Shown: positions 10,011 through 18,626, counted from the stretch's first letter. The stretch is DNA of 64,000 bases from Cyanobacterium aponinum PCC 10605 (GCF_000317675.1 NC_019776.1:434001-498000); one strand, 5' to 3'. Notes: generated by a model not told the origin, from the letters alone. Translations and numbers: made by a program.

Positions 10011-10721
10011 TTATAACGTAAAATTAGCTTTCATAGTATCATTGATCCAATCTAAATCTAATTGCATCAGATTATCCACACACCAATTAGCTTGTCGTTG
10101 TAACAGATGTAAGGGATAGGTGTTTGCGACTCCAACCACTGCCATACCAGCATTTTTTCCAGCTTCGATTCCTGCGGGGGTATCTTCAATTACTAAACAT
10201 TCCGATGGTTTTAATTCTAGGGAGGGATTTTGTTGATTGATTTTTTCCACTGCGAGCAAGTAACCATCACCAGAAGGCTTACTGGTTTTGATGTCATCTC
10301 CTGCCACAATTACGGAGAAGTATTGACAAATGTTCATTTTTTCTAGTATATATTCTGTTTCTGTGCGTAATGCCCCTGTAACGATTCCGAGGGATAAATG
10401 ACGAGATTGTAATGATAAAATAAATTCAGTGATGCGATCGCAACTTGGTAATTTTTCCATTTCCTCAAGGATTCGCCGATAATCTTGAGCTTTTCTTTGA
10501 ATCAATTTGTCTAAATATTCTTCACCTATAACTCTACCTCTTGCTTCTAATATATCTTTAATACAGGCGCGATCGCTTCTTCCTAGGCAAAATTTCTGAT
10601 ATTGATTACCCGATGGCGGTAAATTTTCCCTCAATAATAACTCATCAATTAGTTTTTGGTGAATTATCTCATCATTAACAATAACCCCATTAAAATCAAA
10701 TAGAATCGCTTTCAACACCAT
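10011..10721 (-). CDS. HAD-superfamily hydrolase, beta-phosphoglucomutase-like subfamily
   Basis: The 236-residue protein has the HAD motifs: motif I LFDFNGVIVNDE (nucleophile Asp9), motif II SLGIVTGALRTE, motif III lysine in KPSGDGYLLA, and motif IV VIEDTPAGIEAGKNAGM. The helical cap between motifs I and II is of the C1 type found in beta-phosphoglucomutase and phosphoglycolate-type phosphatases. The usual second Asp of DxD (general acid/base) is replaced by Asn11, which would lower or alter phosphatase chemistry. The substrate is unknown. Only 14 bases separate it from the upstream-oriented tRNA-Ala, and a repeat-rich spacer lies behind its start. Confidence 0.87.
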   Translation of the reverse strand: MVLKAILFDFNGVIVNDEIIHQKLIDELLLRENLPPSGNQYQKFCLGRSDRACIKDILEARGRVIGEEYLDKLIQRKAQDYRRILEEMEKLPSCDRITEFILSLQSRHLSLGIVTGALRTETEYILEKMNICQYFSVIVAGDDIKTSKPSGDGYLLAVEKINQQNPSLELKPSECLVIEDTPAGIEAGKNAGMAVVGVANTYPLHLLQRQANWCVDNLMQLDLDWINDTMKANFTL

Positions 10722-10839
10722 ACAATAACCCCTTAAAGCATCGATTAATAAAACCTAAGCACTGACATCACTACAATTAATTATAATAACCCGAGTTCAT
10801 GATAAATTTTTCTGACTATGGTCAAAAAAAGGGCAAAGG

Positions 10840-11019
10840 TAAGTAGTGAATAGTGAATAGTGAATAGTTGATAATTACTCGTTACTCGTTACTCATTACT
10901 TTTTTCTGAAACCTGATACCTGCCACCTCTCCTTCCATCCCCTCATCCCCCTATCCCCAACACCTGCTACCTAACACCTAGAAACTACCTCAATTAAATA
11001 TTTTTAAGCCAAACTGAAG
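10840..11019. repeat. Composite spacer of 7 bp tandem repeats
   Basis: TAGTGAA heptamers (10843-10870) are followed by CTCGTTA/CTCATTA heptamers (10877-10900), CCTGATA/CCTGCCA heptamers, and finally a degenerate AACCTCAG-type unit on the minus strand that abuts the stop codon of the next gene. No coding potential is seen in the roughly 300-base gap. Confidence 0.75.
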
Positions 11020-12009
11020 TTACAATAAAGCACCCCCACAACTAGAACCACTCCCTGCAGTACAACCATAACAATAATCTTCCGTTCTGATTTGAGAAAT
11101 TAGATCTAAACTATTGCTATCTAAAATATCATCTAAGGTTAGTTTTTTTCCTTGATGATTGACAGCATTAAGACCACTCATTTGATTAAAATCACAATCA
11201 TAAATATTTCCCAAATAATCAATAGATAACTGATTTCTACACATTAAAAAAGGTAAGGTCGCACTATTAAAATTAGCTTCTAAAAATCTTAAATAATCCT
11301 GTGTTAAATTAAATTTATCTAAGTAGAATTTAGTCCTTCCAATGGGTAAATTAGTAATAGTAAATAGATTATTGAATTTAATTTGAAAATTGTCTTTTAA
11401 ATATTTTTTATAATTCTCTTCTAAGTTATCTTGTCTAGGAGTTAAATTAAATTTTTTTTCTTGTGGTAAAACAGGATTATAAACTAAGTCTAAAATTAAG
11501 TTAGGATCATAGCCATAGCCTAGCTGATTTAACTTTTGTAAAGCTAATACTGACTTATTATAGACTCCATTACCTCTTTGTTTATCAACATTACCCTCTA
11601 AATAACAAGGTAGAGATGCAACTACTCTTAATTGGTTATCAGCAAAGTATTCAGGTAAATACTCATAATTATTTTCAAAAAATATGGTCAGGTTAGTTCT
11701 TACTATTACTTCTTTATTAAATTTTCTAGCTACTCTAACAATCTCAGCAAAACCATAATTCATTTCTGGAGCTCCCCCCGTTAAATCTACTGTTTTTATT
11801 TGGGGGAACAATTCAATAATTTTTAATATTTTTTGACAGGCTATTTCACTTAATTCTTCTGTTCTTTTTGGGGATGCTTCTACATGACAATGAGTACAAC
11901 TAATATTACATTTTCTTCCTAAATTAATTTGCAGAATATCAATTTTCTCTTTGGGTAAATTATGCTTAACTCGCTCAGAAAAACTCATAATGCTGTCAGA
12001 AAAACTCAT
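11020..12009 (-). CDS. arsS: Arsenosugar biosynthesis radical SAM protein ArsS-like
   Basis: ArsS-family radical SAM enzymes are proposed to attach the 5'-deoxyadenosyl group to dimethylarsenite in arsenosugar synthesis. The 329 residues contain the radical SAM cluster motif CNISCTHCHVEASP near residue 33, LTGGAPEMN, MCRNQLSIDYLGNIYDCDF, and a C-terminal CYGCTAGSGSSCGG, which is a family hallmark. The 5' end carries a 14 bp direct duplication with a 21 bp period that repeats the start context (MSFSDS then MSFSER). Translation could therefore begin at 12009 or 11988. No arsM, arsenic regulator or transporter is adjacent. Family membership is likely; the arsenic role is inferred from the family. 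Confidence 0.82.
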   Translation of the reverse strand: MSFSDSIMSFSERVKHNLPKEKIDILQINLGRKCNISCTHCHVEASPKRTEELSEIACQKILKIIELFPQIKTVDLTGGAPEMNYGFAEIVRVARKFNKEVIVRTNLTIFFENNYEYLPEYFADNQLRVVASLPCYLEGNVDKQRGNGVYNKSVLALQKLNQLGYGYDPNLILDLVYNPVLPQEKKFNLTPRQDNLEENYKKYLKDNFQIKFNNLFTITNLPIGRTKFYLDKFNLTQDYLRFLEANFNSATLPFLMCRNQLSIDYLGNIYDCDFNQMSGLNAVNHQGKKLTLDDILDSNSLDLISQIRTEDYCYGCTAGSGSSCGGALL

Positions 12010-12143
12010 TGTTGCTTCTTAAATTTGATATTATTTTCTTATTTTTAACTATTATTTAAGTTATAACAACTCATAATTGATTATGAAGGCAAAAGTCAGT
12101 AGGATCAATTATCATGGTTTTCCTGTTAGTAAATTGAATATTC

Positions 12144-12467
12144 ATGAATAGCGATTATAATTATAGTGCGATCGAACCCAAAATTAAAGAATTAGTTAAA
12201 CAGATTTGGGATATAGCCGAAGAATCCCAAGAAAATCTTTTTGCAGTACTCTTTATCTTAAGGGAATTAGAAACATTGCACCGCAACATTCAACAACAAA
12301 TGTTTGAACCAGCTTTGCCAGATACTCGTCATCGCCTCTATTTACTTTTAAGACATTTAGAAGAAGTAGGAGGATGGCCTTACATAGAAAGAATGCGACT
12401 TAGAGATATTTGTGCCAAATTAATCCTCTCGGAAAATAACTCAACACAGACAACAGAAGAAATTTAA
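12144..12467 (+). CDS. Conserved cyanobacterial hypothetical protein, 107 residues
   Basis: I do not recognise a named domain. The protein is soluble, predicted mostly helical, and rich in Leu/Glu/Arg. It includes LFAVLFILRELETLHRNI and a conserved-looking YLLLRHLEEVGGWPYIERMRLRDI. The tail is polar and threonine-rich (NNSTQTTEEI). Codon use and AT content match the neighbours. It is divergent from arsS and followed by tRNA-Leu on the other strand, so it is a single-gene unit. The ATG at 12144 lacks a strong ribosome binding site. It resembles small helical proteins widely kept in cyanobacteria, and no function should be assigned. Confidence 0.7.
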   Translation: MNSDYNYSAIEPKIKELVKQIWDIAEESQENLFAVLFILRELETLHRNIQQQMFEPALPDTRHRLYLLLRHLEEVGGWPYIERMRLRDICAKLILSENNSTQTTEEI

Positions 12468-12618
12468 ATTAATAAATTTATAATGAAATATAGTCAATTT
12501 TGTAAGCAAAGATAAATGTCAGACATTTATTTTATCAGTTATAAACTATTCTCCTTTGTTCCTTGCCCTTTTCTCCATCACTCATAGATAAAATCTCGAA
12601 CTTAGGTTAATTAATAAA

Positions 12619-12702
12619 TGCGGAACCCGGGACTTGAACCCGGAAGTTCTTGCGAACACTAGAACCTGAATCTAGCGCGTCTACCAATTCCGCCAGTCCC
12701 GC
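12619..12702 (-). tRNA. tRNA-Leu(CAG)
   Basis: An 84-base type II tRNA fits. The acceptor GCGGGAC pairs with GTTCCGC, the discriminator is A, and the D-arm is TGGCGGAATTGGTAGACGCG. The anticodon stem CTAGA/TCTAG encloses TTCAGGT with anticodon CAG. A long variable arm TGTTCGCAAGAAC and a T-arm with GGTTCAAGTCC are present. CCA is not encoded. Confidence 0.96.
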
Positions 12703-12748
12703 CCTGATAATTTAACAATTCTAGCGTATTTAGCAATTATCTGGGAAA

Positions 12749-13459
12749 TTATTTCAAAATCCATTCTAAACCAATATTAAGTTGGGAGTCTTCCTGCTTA
12801 ATAGAATTTTGCCAACTAATACCACTCGATAAGCGTAAATGTTTATTAATCGCATATCCTGCTTTGATTTCTGTAACCCCCACTTCATCATTGCTAGTAG
12901 GAGCGATAAAACTTTGAATTAAAGATATATCCGCCGCACCTTGAGGAGAAAATGCCAATTTGACTTTAACACCAACATTAACACCATCACTATGATAACC
13001 ATTGGTTTCAATGTACCGATAACCAACCACAGGAGCAATGTTAATATAACTACCTAAAGGTAAAAGATAATATTGTATCGTGCTACCGACAGAGAGACGT
13101 TGCCCTTGAGAATTATTACTTAAATCACTGCTGTAGTCGGCACTAAAAGTTAGAGGAGTATCACCTACAAATAAATCTTCAATGCCAAAATAAACGCCAC
13201 CAGAATGATGATTAGAGGGAAACTGACTATATCCAATGCGAAATAAGGTAGGAAAACTAGGCTGATTGCGAATTTCGTCACTAACATCGGGAATTTCTTT
13301 AATCCATTTTTGAATAACTGGACTATTTTCTATTAGGCTAGGATCAACATCTAAGTTTGAACTATCACCGACTGTCTCGCCACAAACTTGGGAAATAGAC
13401 AATGAATAAAAAACGAGGGTAAGAACAAAAACAGGTAAAGACAAAAAACGAATATTCAC
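12749..13459 (-). CDS. Exported hypothetical protein, probable beta-barrel
   Basis: The open frame reaches 13591, but its first 45 residues are highly charged and unlike a secreted protein. A GTG at 13459, with CAGG seven bases upstream, begins V(M)NIRFLSLPVFVLTLVFY and then a signal-peptide-like segment ending near SQVCGE, giving 236 residues. The mature part is rich in alternating aromatic and polar residues (for example FRIGYSQFP, SVGSTIQYYLLP, IAPVVGYRYIETNGYH) and ends in a strand plus aromatic-rich NIGLEWILK. This suggests an outer-membrane barrel of the cyanobacterial exported type. It lies directly downstream of hmpF. I do not recognise a named family. Confidence 0.65.
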   Translation of the reverse strand: MNIRFLSLPVFVLTLVFYSLSISQVCGETVGDSSNLDVDPSLIENSPVIQKWIKEIPDVSDEIRNQPSFPTLFRIGYSQFPSNHHSGGVYFGIEDLFVGDTPLTFSADYSSDLSNNSQGQRLSVGSTIQYYLLPLGSYINIAPVVGYRYIETNGYHSDGVNVGVKVKLAFSPQGAADISLIQSFIAPTSNDEVGVTEIKAGYAINKHLRLSSGISWQNSIKQEDSQLNIGLEWILK

Positions 13460-13594
13460 AAAAACCTGAATATATTTAACAAGGTCATAATTAGGGTATT
13501 TAAAATAACCCTTTTCCCTCTCTTCTCTTTCCTTTTCTCTAACCTCACTACTATCTTTTATTCCCTCACAGAGTACAGTTAAAATATTCACAAT

Positions 13595-15159
13595 TTATAA
13601 TATAGATTGGATTTGTTGTAAGAGATATTCTATTTTTTTGTTTGCGGGTTCTAAGGTTTGAAGTTGATTTCTTGCAGAATTTAATTCCTGTTGCAAAGGA
13701 TTGATATTTTGTTCTAAAAGTTCCACCTCAACCTCAATTTTCGCAACTTGTTGATATAAATTCAACCACTCTTCTTCTAAAATTTCCGTTTGAGCTTGTT
13801 TTTGTTCATACTGTTGTCTAACTTGATTTAATTCTTGTTCTAAATGGGGGCGAGTTTGTCGTAAATTATTCATCTCATTTTCTACTCTTTCTTTATTTCT
13901 GGCAATAATATCTTTTTGCACCTCTATTTCATCCTTTAAAGGGCGAAGGCTAACTGTTTCAGAAAATTCCACATCTGCTAAACCCTTACGACGACTTAAA
14001 ATTTTCAAATGCTCATTTAAAACTTTCTGTTGCTTTTTGAGGTTTCTTCTTTGTCCTACTAAGGTTTCATTTAACAGTTTCATGGCTTCCTGAGCATCTG
14101 CTAGTTCTGTTTCTAGGGAAAATTTTTCCACTTCACTAGCTTGAGAAAGTTTATGTTGAACTTCCTTCACTTCATTACTTTGTAAAGATAATTCTTCTTC
14201 TTGCATATTGACGAAATTAACCAGCTTGGAAGTTTCTTGTTGTAAATTATTAAAAACTTCCTCTAATTCCCCTAAAGGCATAGATTCAAGTCTTTGGAAA
14301 TCAATATCAGTTTCATCACTGTCATCCATTAAAAAACTAACCTCATCATCAAGACGTTGAACAGCTTGAAAATTATGATTAATACGCTCAAAAGCGCTTT
14401 CTTTTTCTTTCAGTAAATGTTCTTGTAATTCTAAATTGATAACGGCTTGTTGCAATTTTTCATGCAATACCCTCACCTCTTGCCTATGTTGTAATAAACT
14501 TTGCTTTTTAGAACTTAGTGCCTGTTGCTTTTGTTGCAAGGTGGTTTTTTGAACTTCTAGCTGTTGCCAACAATTATCTAATAATGCTTGTTGATTATCT
14601 AAGGCTGATAGTGCTTGGGGTAATAATTCTCTGTTATAGCCACTTTGACTAAATTCTTGGATAACGTTAGCTAAATTTTCTTTATTTTGATTGGAACGAG
14701 CCTGTTCTTGTCTAACTTGTTCCCATGCACCACTAAGTTTTTCTTTCTCCTCTTCTAGTCTGGCTAGTTCTTGTTGCTGTTGCTGTAATAATTGTTGTTG
14801 CTGATCTAGTTCTGCTTGACGACGACCAATTTCTTCCCCTTGAAGTTGCAAAGATTCTTTCCACGTTTCTATTTCCTCTTCTTGAGCCTTTGACTTCTCT
14901 AAGGTTCTGGAAAGATGACGTAAATAATTAACTATTCTTTGACCTGCCAATTCAGGATTGGATTGTAATTGTTTATTTCCATCTAAATTGAGAATATAGA
15001 GAGTACCTTTTCCTGTTTGATCGTTATGGTAACGATGTCATCTCCGGAAACAATATTCCATGTTTGATCACTGGCTTGTACTGCTAACAGTTTTAATTCT
15101 GTTTTATAGCCACCAACAAAACCTCTATTTTGAACTTTTACCTCTGCCAGATATAACAC
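13595..15159 (-). pseudogene. hmpF: hmpF: pilus motility/taxis coiled-coil protein, frameshifted near the N-terminus
   Basis: HmpF is a cyanobacterial coiled-coil protein needed for type IV pilus-driven motility and phototaxis. The long frame (13595-14950) starts MAGQRIVNYLRHLSRTLEKS, a family-specific block, and continues as about 430 residues of Gln/Glu/Leu-rich coiled coil. Upstream, the missing N-terminal domain is still encoded. A GTG at 15159 with AGGA five bases ahead gives V(M)LYLAEVKVQNRGFVGG and runs to about 15030, after which the next frame supplies TGKGTLYILNLDGNKQLQ and joins the coiled coil. One base appears to be missing near 15027-15031. This is either a real one-base deletion or a sequencing error. 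Without the shift the protein would be about 521 residues. Confidence 0.8.
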
Positions 15160-15338
15160 AAATCCTGATCCCTACTTATGGTTTACCTTTTTATAATATA
15201 TTCCTCTAATCATAAATGATAATAGCTCATGATTGGATTTTGCCACTAAATGATTGAGGTTGTTTGTATCCTAATTGACCATGATTATCCTAATTTTTTC
15301 TCCCCTCACTCGTTGATTTTAAGTCCTTGGAGTTTCTA

Positions 15339-15494
15339 TTAAAGACAAAGTTGTTCTTGACGTACAAAACTATCAGCTTCTGAACGTGCTAAGGGGTCTA
15401 TTTGTCTTGCCGCTCTCAATCCTGATTCGATCGCACCTTCTACCTTGAAATCGGGGTGGGTAGTAAAATCTCCAGCAAATTGACGACTCTCACC
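15339..15494 (-). pseudogene. C-terminal remnant of a FAD-dependent amine oxidase-like oxidoreductase
   Basis: Fifty-one codons plus stop remain. They read GESRQFAGDFTTHPDFK, VEGAIESGLRAARQI and a short tail to a TAA. The FAGD..(N)..EGAIESG pattern is the C-terminal FAD-contacting segment of amine oxidase/phytoene-desaturase-like flavoproteins. An in-frame stop precedes it, and the rest of the gene is absent: the ABA4-like gene begins only 26 bases upstream. It is a deletion remnant rather than a functional small gene. Confidence 0.75.
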
Positions 15495-15519
15495 ATTAAA
15501 TCAGAGAAAGAAACTCTAA

Positions 15520-15966
15520 TTAGACCGTTTCTGCTTCTGTTTTTTGGATGAGACTTAATTGAATAAAACGGGTAATTATGTGGGATAAAAACCCAATAGG
15601 ACCAGCGAATAAACAAAGAATTAGGGAGTGAATCGTCCAGATTTTTTCAGTTTGTCCTTGCCAATAAATATATCTACCTAAAAATAAGTCTAAAACAAGA
15701 AAGTGAACCCAACCAGCAAAAGTAATATTTGGATTACTGAAAACTTGTGCTAAATCTGTCAATTTAGGATTTGATAATATTTCAATTGATTCAGAATTTA
15801 AGCCAGTAATAAATAAATATATATAGACAAATATTAAGGGCAAAAAGATCACATAAGATTTCATTATTTTTTGTGTCCACTGCCAATTAGGAAGAAAAAC
15901 CATCATTGTCCAAAATGGTAAAACAAATAAATTGGTTAAATTAAATAATTGGTTTAGCTCGATCAT
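15520..15966 (-). CDS. ABA4-like (DUF4281) membrane protein
   Basis: ABA4 in plants is required for neoxanthin formation. The bacterial relatives are integral membrane proteins of unknown chemistry, often linked to carotenoids. The 148-residue protein has four hydrophobic segments (NLFVLPFWTMMVFLPNW, a helix near 38-55, WVHFLVLDLFLGRYIYW, and SLILCLFAGPIGFLSHII) with the family motifs AGWVHFLVLDLF and GPIGFLSH. It lies next to a decayed FAD oxidoreductase remnant on the same strand, which may once have been its partner. Family assignment is firm, but biochemical role is not. Confidence 0.85.
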   Translation of the reverse strand: MIELNQLFNLTNLFVLPFWTMMVFLPNWQWTQKIMKSYVIFLPLIFVYIYLFITGLNSESIEILSNPKLTDLAQVFSNPNITFAGWVHFLVLDLFLGRYIYWQGQTEKIWTIHSLILCLFAGPIGFLSHIITRFIQLSLIQKTEAETV

Positions 15967-16058
15967 TGATTTCTATTTTTTCTAACTCCAAATATGAAAA
16001 TGATACAATAAAAACAATTTTTTCTGTACTTTAATCAAACCTTACCCAATTAATTATT

Positions 16059-17303
16059 ATGAATATTTATTCTAATTTTATTAAGTTTTCTTGTTTATTA
16101 TTATTTCTTCTTCCTCTGGCTAGTTGTGGAAATCCGCCTGAAACTACTGCCCAAGAAGAGGAATCTTTACCTCCATCTGCTCGTATTCCTTCTGTGGATA
16201 TTCAGGCAGTTTCTAGGGAATTTTTGACTCCTACAAGGGAATATATCGGTACAACTGAACCCTTAAAAGAGGTTATCATACGTTCTCAAGCGGAGGGGCA
16301 ATTATTGGAGTTAACAGTAGATGTAGGCGATCGCATCTTGAAAGGTCAAACTATCGCATCCTTGGATGATACTTTACTCAATGCCTCTTTAGCAAGGGCG
16401 CAAGCGGAATTAATTTCCCTTAACTCTGCCGTTACCGAAGCTCAATCTGATGTTATTTCTGCTCAAGCGGAGGTGGAATCTGCGAGGGTGCGTTTTCAAC
16501 AAGCTCAAGTTGATGCCAATAGATTACAACAGTTATACGAAGAAGGTGCGATCGCAAAAAGAGAAGTAGAATTAGCTCAAACAGAAGCGAAAACCGCAGA
16601 ACAGACTTTAAAATCAGCACAATCTCAAGTAAAGGTGAGAGAAGCGGCAGTAGAAACCGCTAAGGGAAGAATTACCAGTCAAAAAGCGGTTATTGCTGAG
16701 GAAAAAAAGAGATTAGCATTTACAAAAATAAAATCTCCCTCTGATGGTTATGTTTTAGAAAGATTAACGGAAGAAGGTAACTTAATTCAAACAGGGGGGG
16801 AAATTATTAGTATCGGCGATTTTAGCCAAGCCATTGTCAATGTAGCGGTATCGGAATTGGATTTAGCGAAAGTGGCATTAGGTAAAACCGTTAACGTCAA
16901 ACTAGATGCGTTTCCTAATCAAACATTTACAGGTATTATTAATCAAATATCCCCTGCCGCCCAAGGTGACTCCAGACAAATTCCCCTAGAAATTCTTTTA
17001 AGCAATCCCGAAGGGAAAATCAAACAAGGCTTACTTGCAAGGGTTAAATTTACCGCCGATAATCCTTCTCTTACGATTCCTGAATCAGCTTTACAGGTGG
17101 GAGAGCGAGATAATATAGTATTTGTGGTTAATAATCAATCTTCAGAAACAAAAGTTATTGCCAAAGAAGTAACACTAGGAAAAAGAAGAAACGGTAAGGT
17201 AGAAGTTTTAACGGGTTTAAATGAAGCAGATAAAATAGTTTCCCGTAGTAGTAACTCTTTAAAAGATAACCAGAAAGTAAAACTCAGTGCTATTAGCAAA
17301 TAA
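16059..17303 (+). CDS. RND-type efflux periplasmic adaptor (HlyD/MFP) lipoprotein
   Basis: Adaptor subunits bridge an inner-membrane RND pump and an outer-membrane channel. The 414 residues begin with a lipoprotein signal (LLLFLLPLASCGN, Cys at about residue 23). There follows the split lipoyl domain halves (EGQLLELTVDVGDRILKGQ and IKSPSDGYVLERLTEEGN), an alpha-helical hairpin rich in Ala/Gln (about 95-215), a beta-barrel domain, and a membrane-proximal domain ending near residue 414. All parts are present. No RND pump or TolC-like gene lies next to it: the following gene is on the other strand. It therefore either serves a pump encoded elsewhere or is an orphan. Confidence 0.9.
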   Translation: MNIYSNFIKFSCLLLFLLPLASCGNPPETTAQEEESLPPSARIPSVDIQAVSREFLTPTREYIGTTEPLKEVIIRSQAEGQLLELTVDVGDRILKGQTIASLDDTLLNASLARAQAELISLNSAVTEAQSDVISAQAEVESARVRFQQAQVDANRLQQLYEEGAIAKREVELAQTEAKTAEQTLKSAQSQVKVREAAVETAKGRITSQKAVIAEEKKRLAFTKIKSPSDGYVLERLTEEGNLIQTGGEIISIGDFSQAIVNVAVSELDLAKVALGKTVNVKLDAFPNQTFTGIINQISPAAQGDSRQIPLEILLSNPEGKIKQGLLARVKFTADNPSLTIPESALQVGERDNIVFVVNNQSSETKVIAKEVTLGKRRNGKVEVLTGLNEADKIVSRSSNSLKDNQKVKLSAISK

Positions 17304-17317
17304 GCAATAAGTTACCC

Positions 17318-17480
17318 GAGTCGGGATAAATTTTCATCTATGAGTGATGGCGAAAAGGGCAATTAGTGAATAGTGAATAGTTGATAATTAAAAATTAAGA
17401 ATTAAAAACTCTGAACACTCATTACTTTCTTCTAAAACCTAAAACCTGAAACCTGACACCTCTTTCATAACTCCGAACTC
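17318..17480. repeat. Composite spacer of 7 bp tandem repeats
   Basis: A variant AACCCGAG..GGGATAAATTTTC unit (also at 10785 and 33165) is followed by TAGTGAA and TTAAGAA heptamers and then CCTAAAA/CCTGAAA/CCTGACA heptamers. No gene is visible in the 220-base convergent gap. Confidence 0.7.
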
Positions 17481-17526
17481 GTTTCTCCCCAATACCCCAA
17501 AATTTTGAACTCCAAATTCCAATCTT

Positions 17527-18546
17527 TTATTTTTTTGTTGCTTCTAAAATGCAGACTTCCTCGGATGTAGTAACTATCCGATGGAGAGTTAAACCAGCTA
17601 GAGAAAAAAGTTCTTCAAATTCGATTTTACTTCTTTCTTTCCCCCCCGGACACATTACCAACATATTCAAATCCAACATCTTTGCTGATGAGGGTGTATC
17701 TCCTTGAGGTACAATCATTTCCATCACAAGAATTTTACCATGTTCTGGTAGCACTTCACGACAATTTTGCAAAATTGCGATCGCACTTTCGTCACCCCAA
17801 TCATGAATAATATGCTTAAGTAAATAAGCGTCACCTCCAGAAGGTATTTTCTCGAAGAAACTGCCACTAATTGCCTGACAACGGTTATTAATGTTATGTT
17901 TTTTCAAGGTTTCCTGACAATGGCTAATAACATATTCCTCATCAAAAAGAATACCTTGACATTGAGGATATTTTTCCAGAATTGAGCCTAACATTTCCCC
18001 ATAACCACCTCCCACATCAACAATGGTAGTAAAATCAGAGAAATCATAAGCCTCTAAAATCGCCCTTTCCTCACTGAAAGAAAAACTACTCATAGAATTT
18101 TCAAAAATTTCTGCATCTTCTGGATGAGACTTAAAATATTCAAAAACTCCCATGCCAAATACATCATCAAAGGCTGGTTTTCCTGTTTTCACGCTGTGAA
18201 ATAAATTACCCCATGCCTGATAATGAGGGGCTTCTCCTAACATAATCGCTGTTGCTTTTACCGATTGGGGATGATTTTCACATAAATATTCCCCCAAAGG
18301 AGTTAGACTAAAACGTTGAGATTCAACTTCAGAAAAAATTCCCACACTAGCTAAGGCTCTCATCACACGATACAGTGCGGAAGAGTTAATATTCTTTAAA
18401 CTAGCCATTTTTTCGCAAGTCTGAGGGCTATTTTGCAATAAATCAGGAATACCTAATTTGCTAATGACATAAATAGATTGAGATAACCAATAACCAGAAA
18501 TCATCTGAGTTAATTGAATATGAGGCGGTAAGAGATGATTATTCAT
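17527..18546 (-). CDS. SAM-dependent O-methyltransferase (plant/acetylserotonin type, dimerising)
   Basis: The protein has the two-domain layout of class I O-methyltransferases: an N-terminal winged-helix dimerisation domain (YVISKLGIPDLLQ, ALYRVMRALASVGIF) and a C-terminal SAM domain with TTIVDVGGGYGEML, FDEEYVI, and KHIIHDWGDESAIAIL, where the His-Asp pair includes the expected catalytic His. The frame also opens at a GTG at 18591, but the ATG at 18546 is preferred, giving 339 residues. Relatives act on small phenolics, polyketides or tetrapyrroles, and the substrate here is unknown. It is the last gene of a tight three-gene cluster with 18627 and 19349, suggesting a shared but unidentified pathway. 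Confidence 0.88.
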   Translation of the reverse strand: MNNHLLPPHIQLTQMISGYWLSQSIYVISKLGIPDLLQNSPQTCEKMASLKNINSSALYRVMRALASVGIFSEVESQRFSLTPLGEYLCENHPQSVKATAIMLGEAPHYQAWGNLFHSVKTGKPAFDDVFGMGVFEYFKSHPEDAEIFENSMSSFSFSEERAILEAYDFSDFTTIVDVGGGYGEMLGSILEKYPQCQGILFDEEYVISHCQETLKKHNINNRCQAISGSFFEKIPSGGDAYLLKHIIHDWGDESAIAILQNCREVLPEHGKILVMEMIVPQGDTPSSAKMLDLNMLVMCPGGKERSKIEFEELFSLAGLTLHRIVTTSEEVCILEATKK

Positions 18547-18626
18547 CAATTTAACGATATTTTTTCTAGGTTTATCTTGATTGTAAATCACAATTTACTG
18601 ATCAAATTAAAAATTTAAATCCTTTT

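Noticed and set aside
10843-10900. Regularly spaced short repeats, considered as a CRISPR array
   Set aside because: The units are 7 bp and directly adjacent, without 30-40 bp spacers; they are simple tandem repeats.
9049-12009. An arsenosugar operon made of the methyltransferase and the ArsS-like gene
   Set aside because: They are separated by a tRNA, a HAD gene and repeat spacers, and the methyltransferase lacks ArsM-type cysteines.
15020-15045. Programmed ribosomal frameshift in hmpF
   Set aside because: There is no slippery heptamer or downstream pseudoknot visible at the junction; deletion or sequencing error is simpler.
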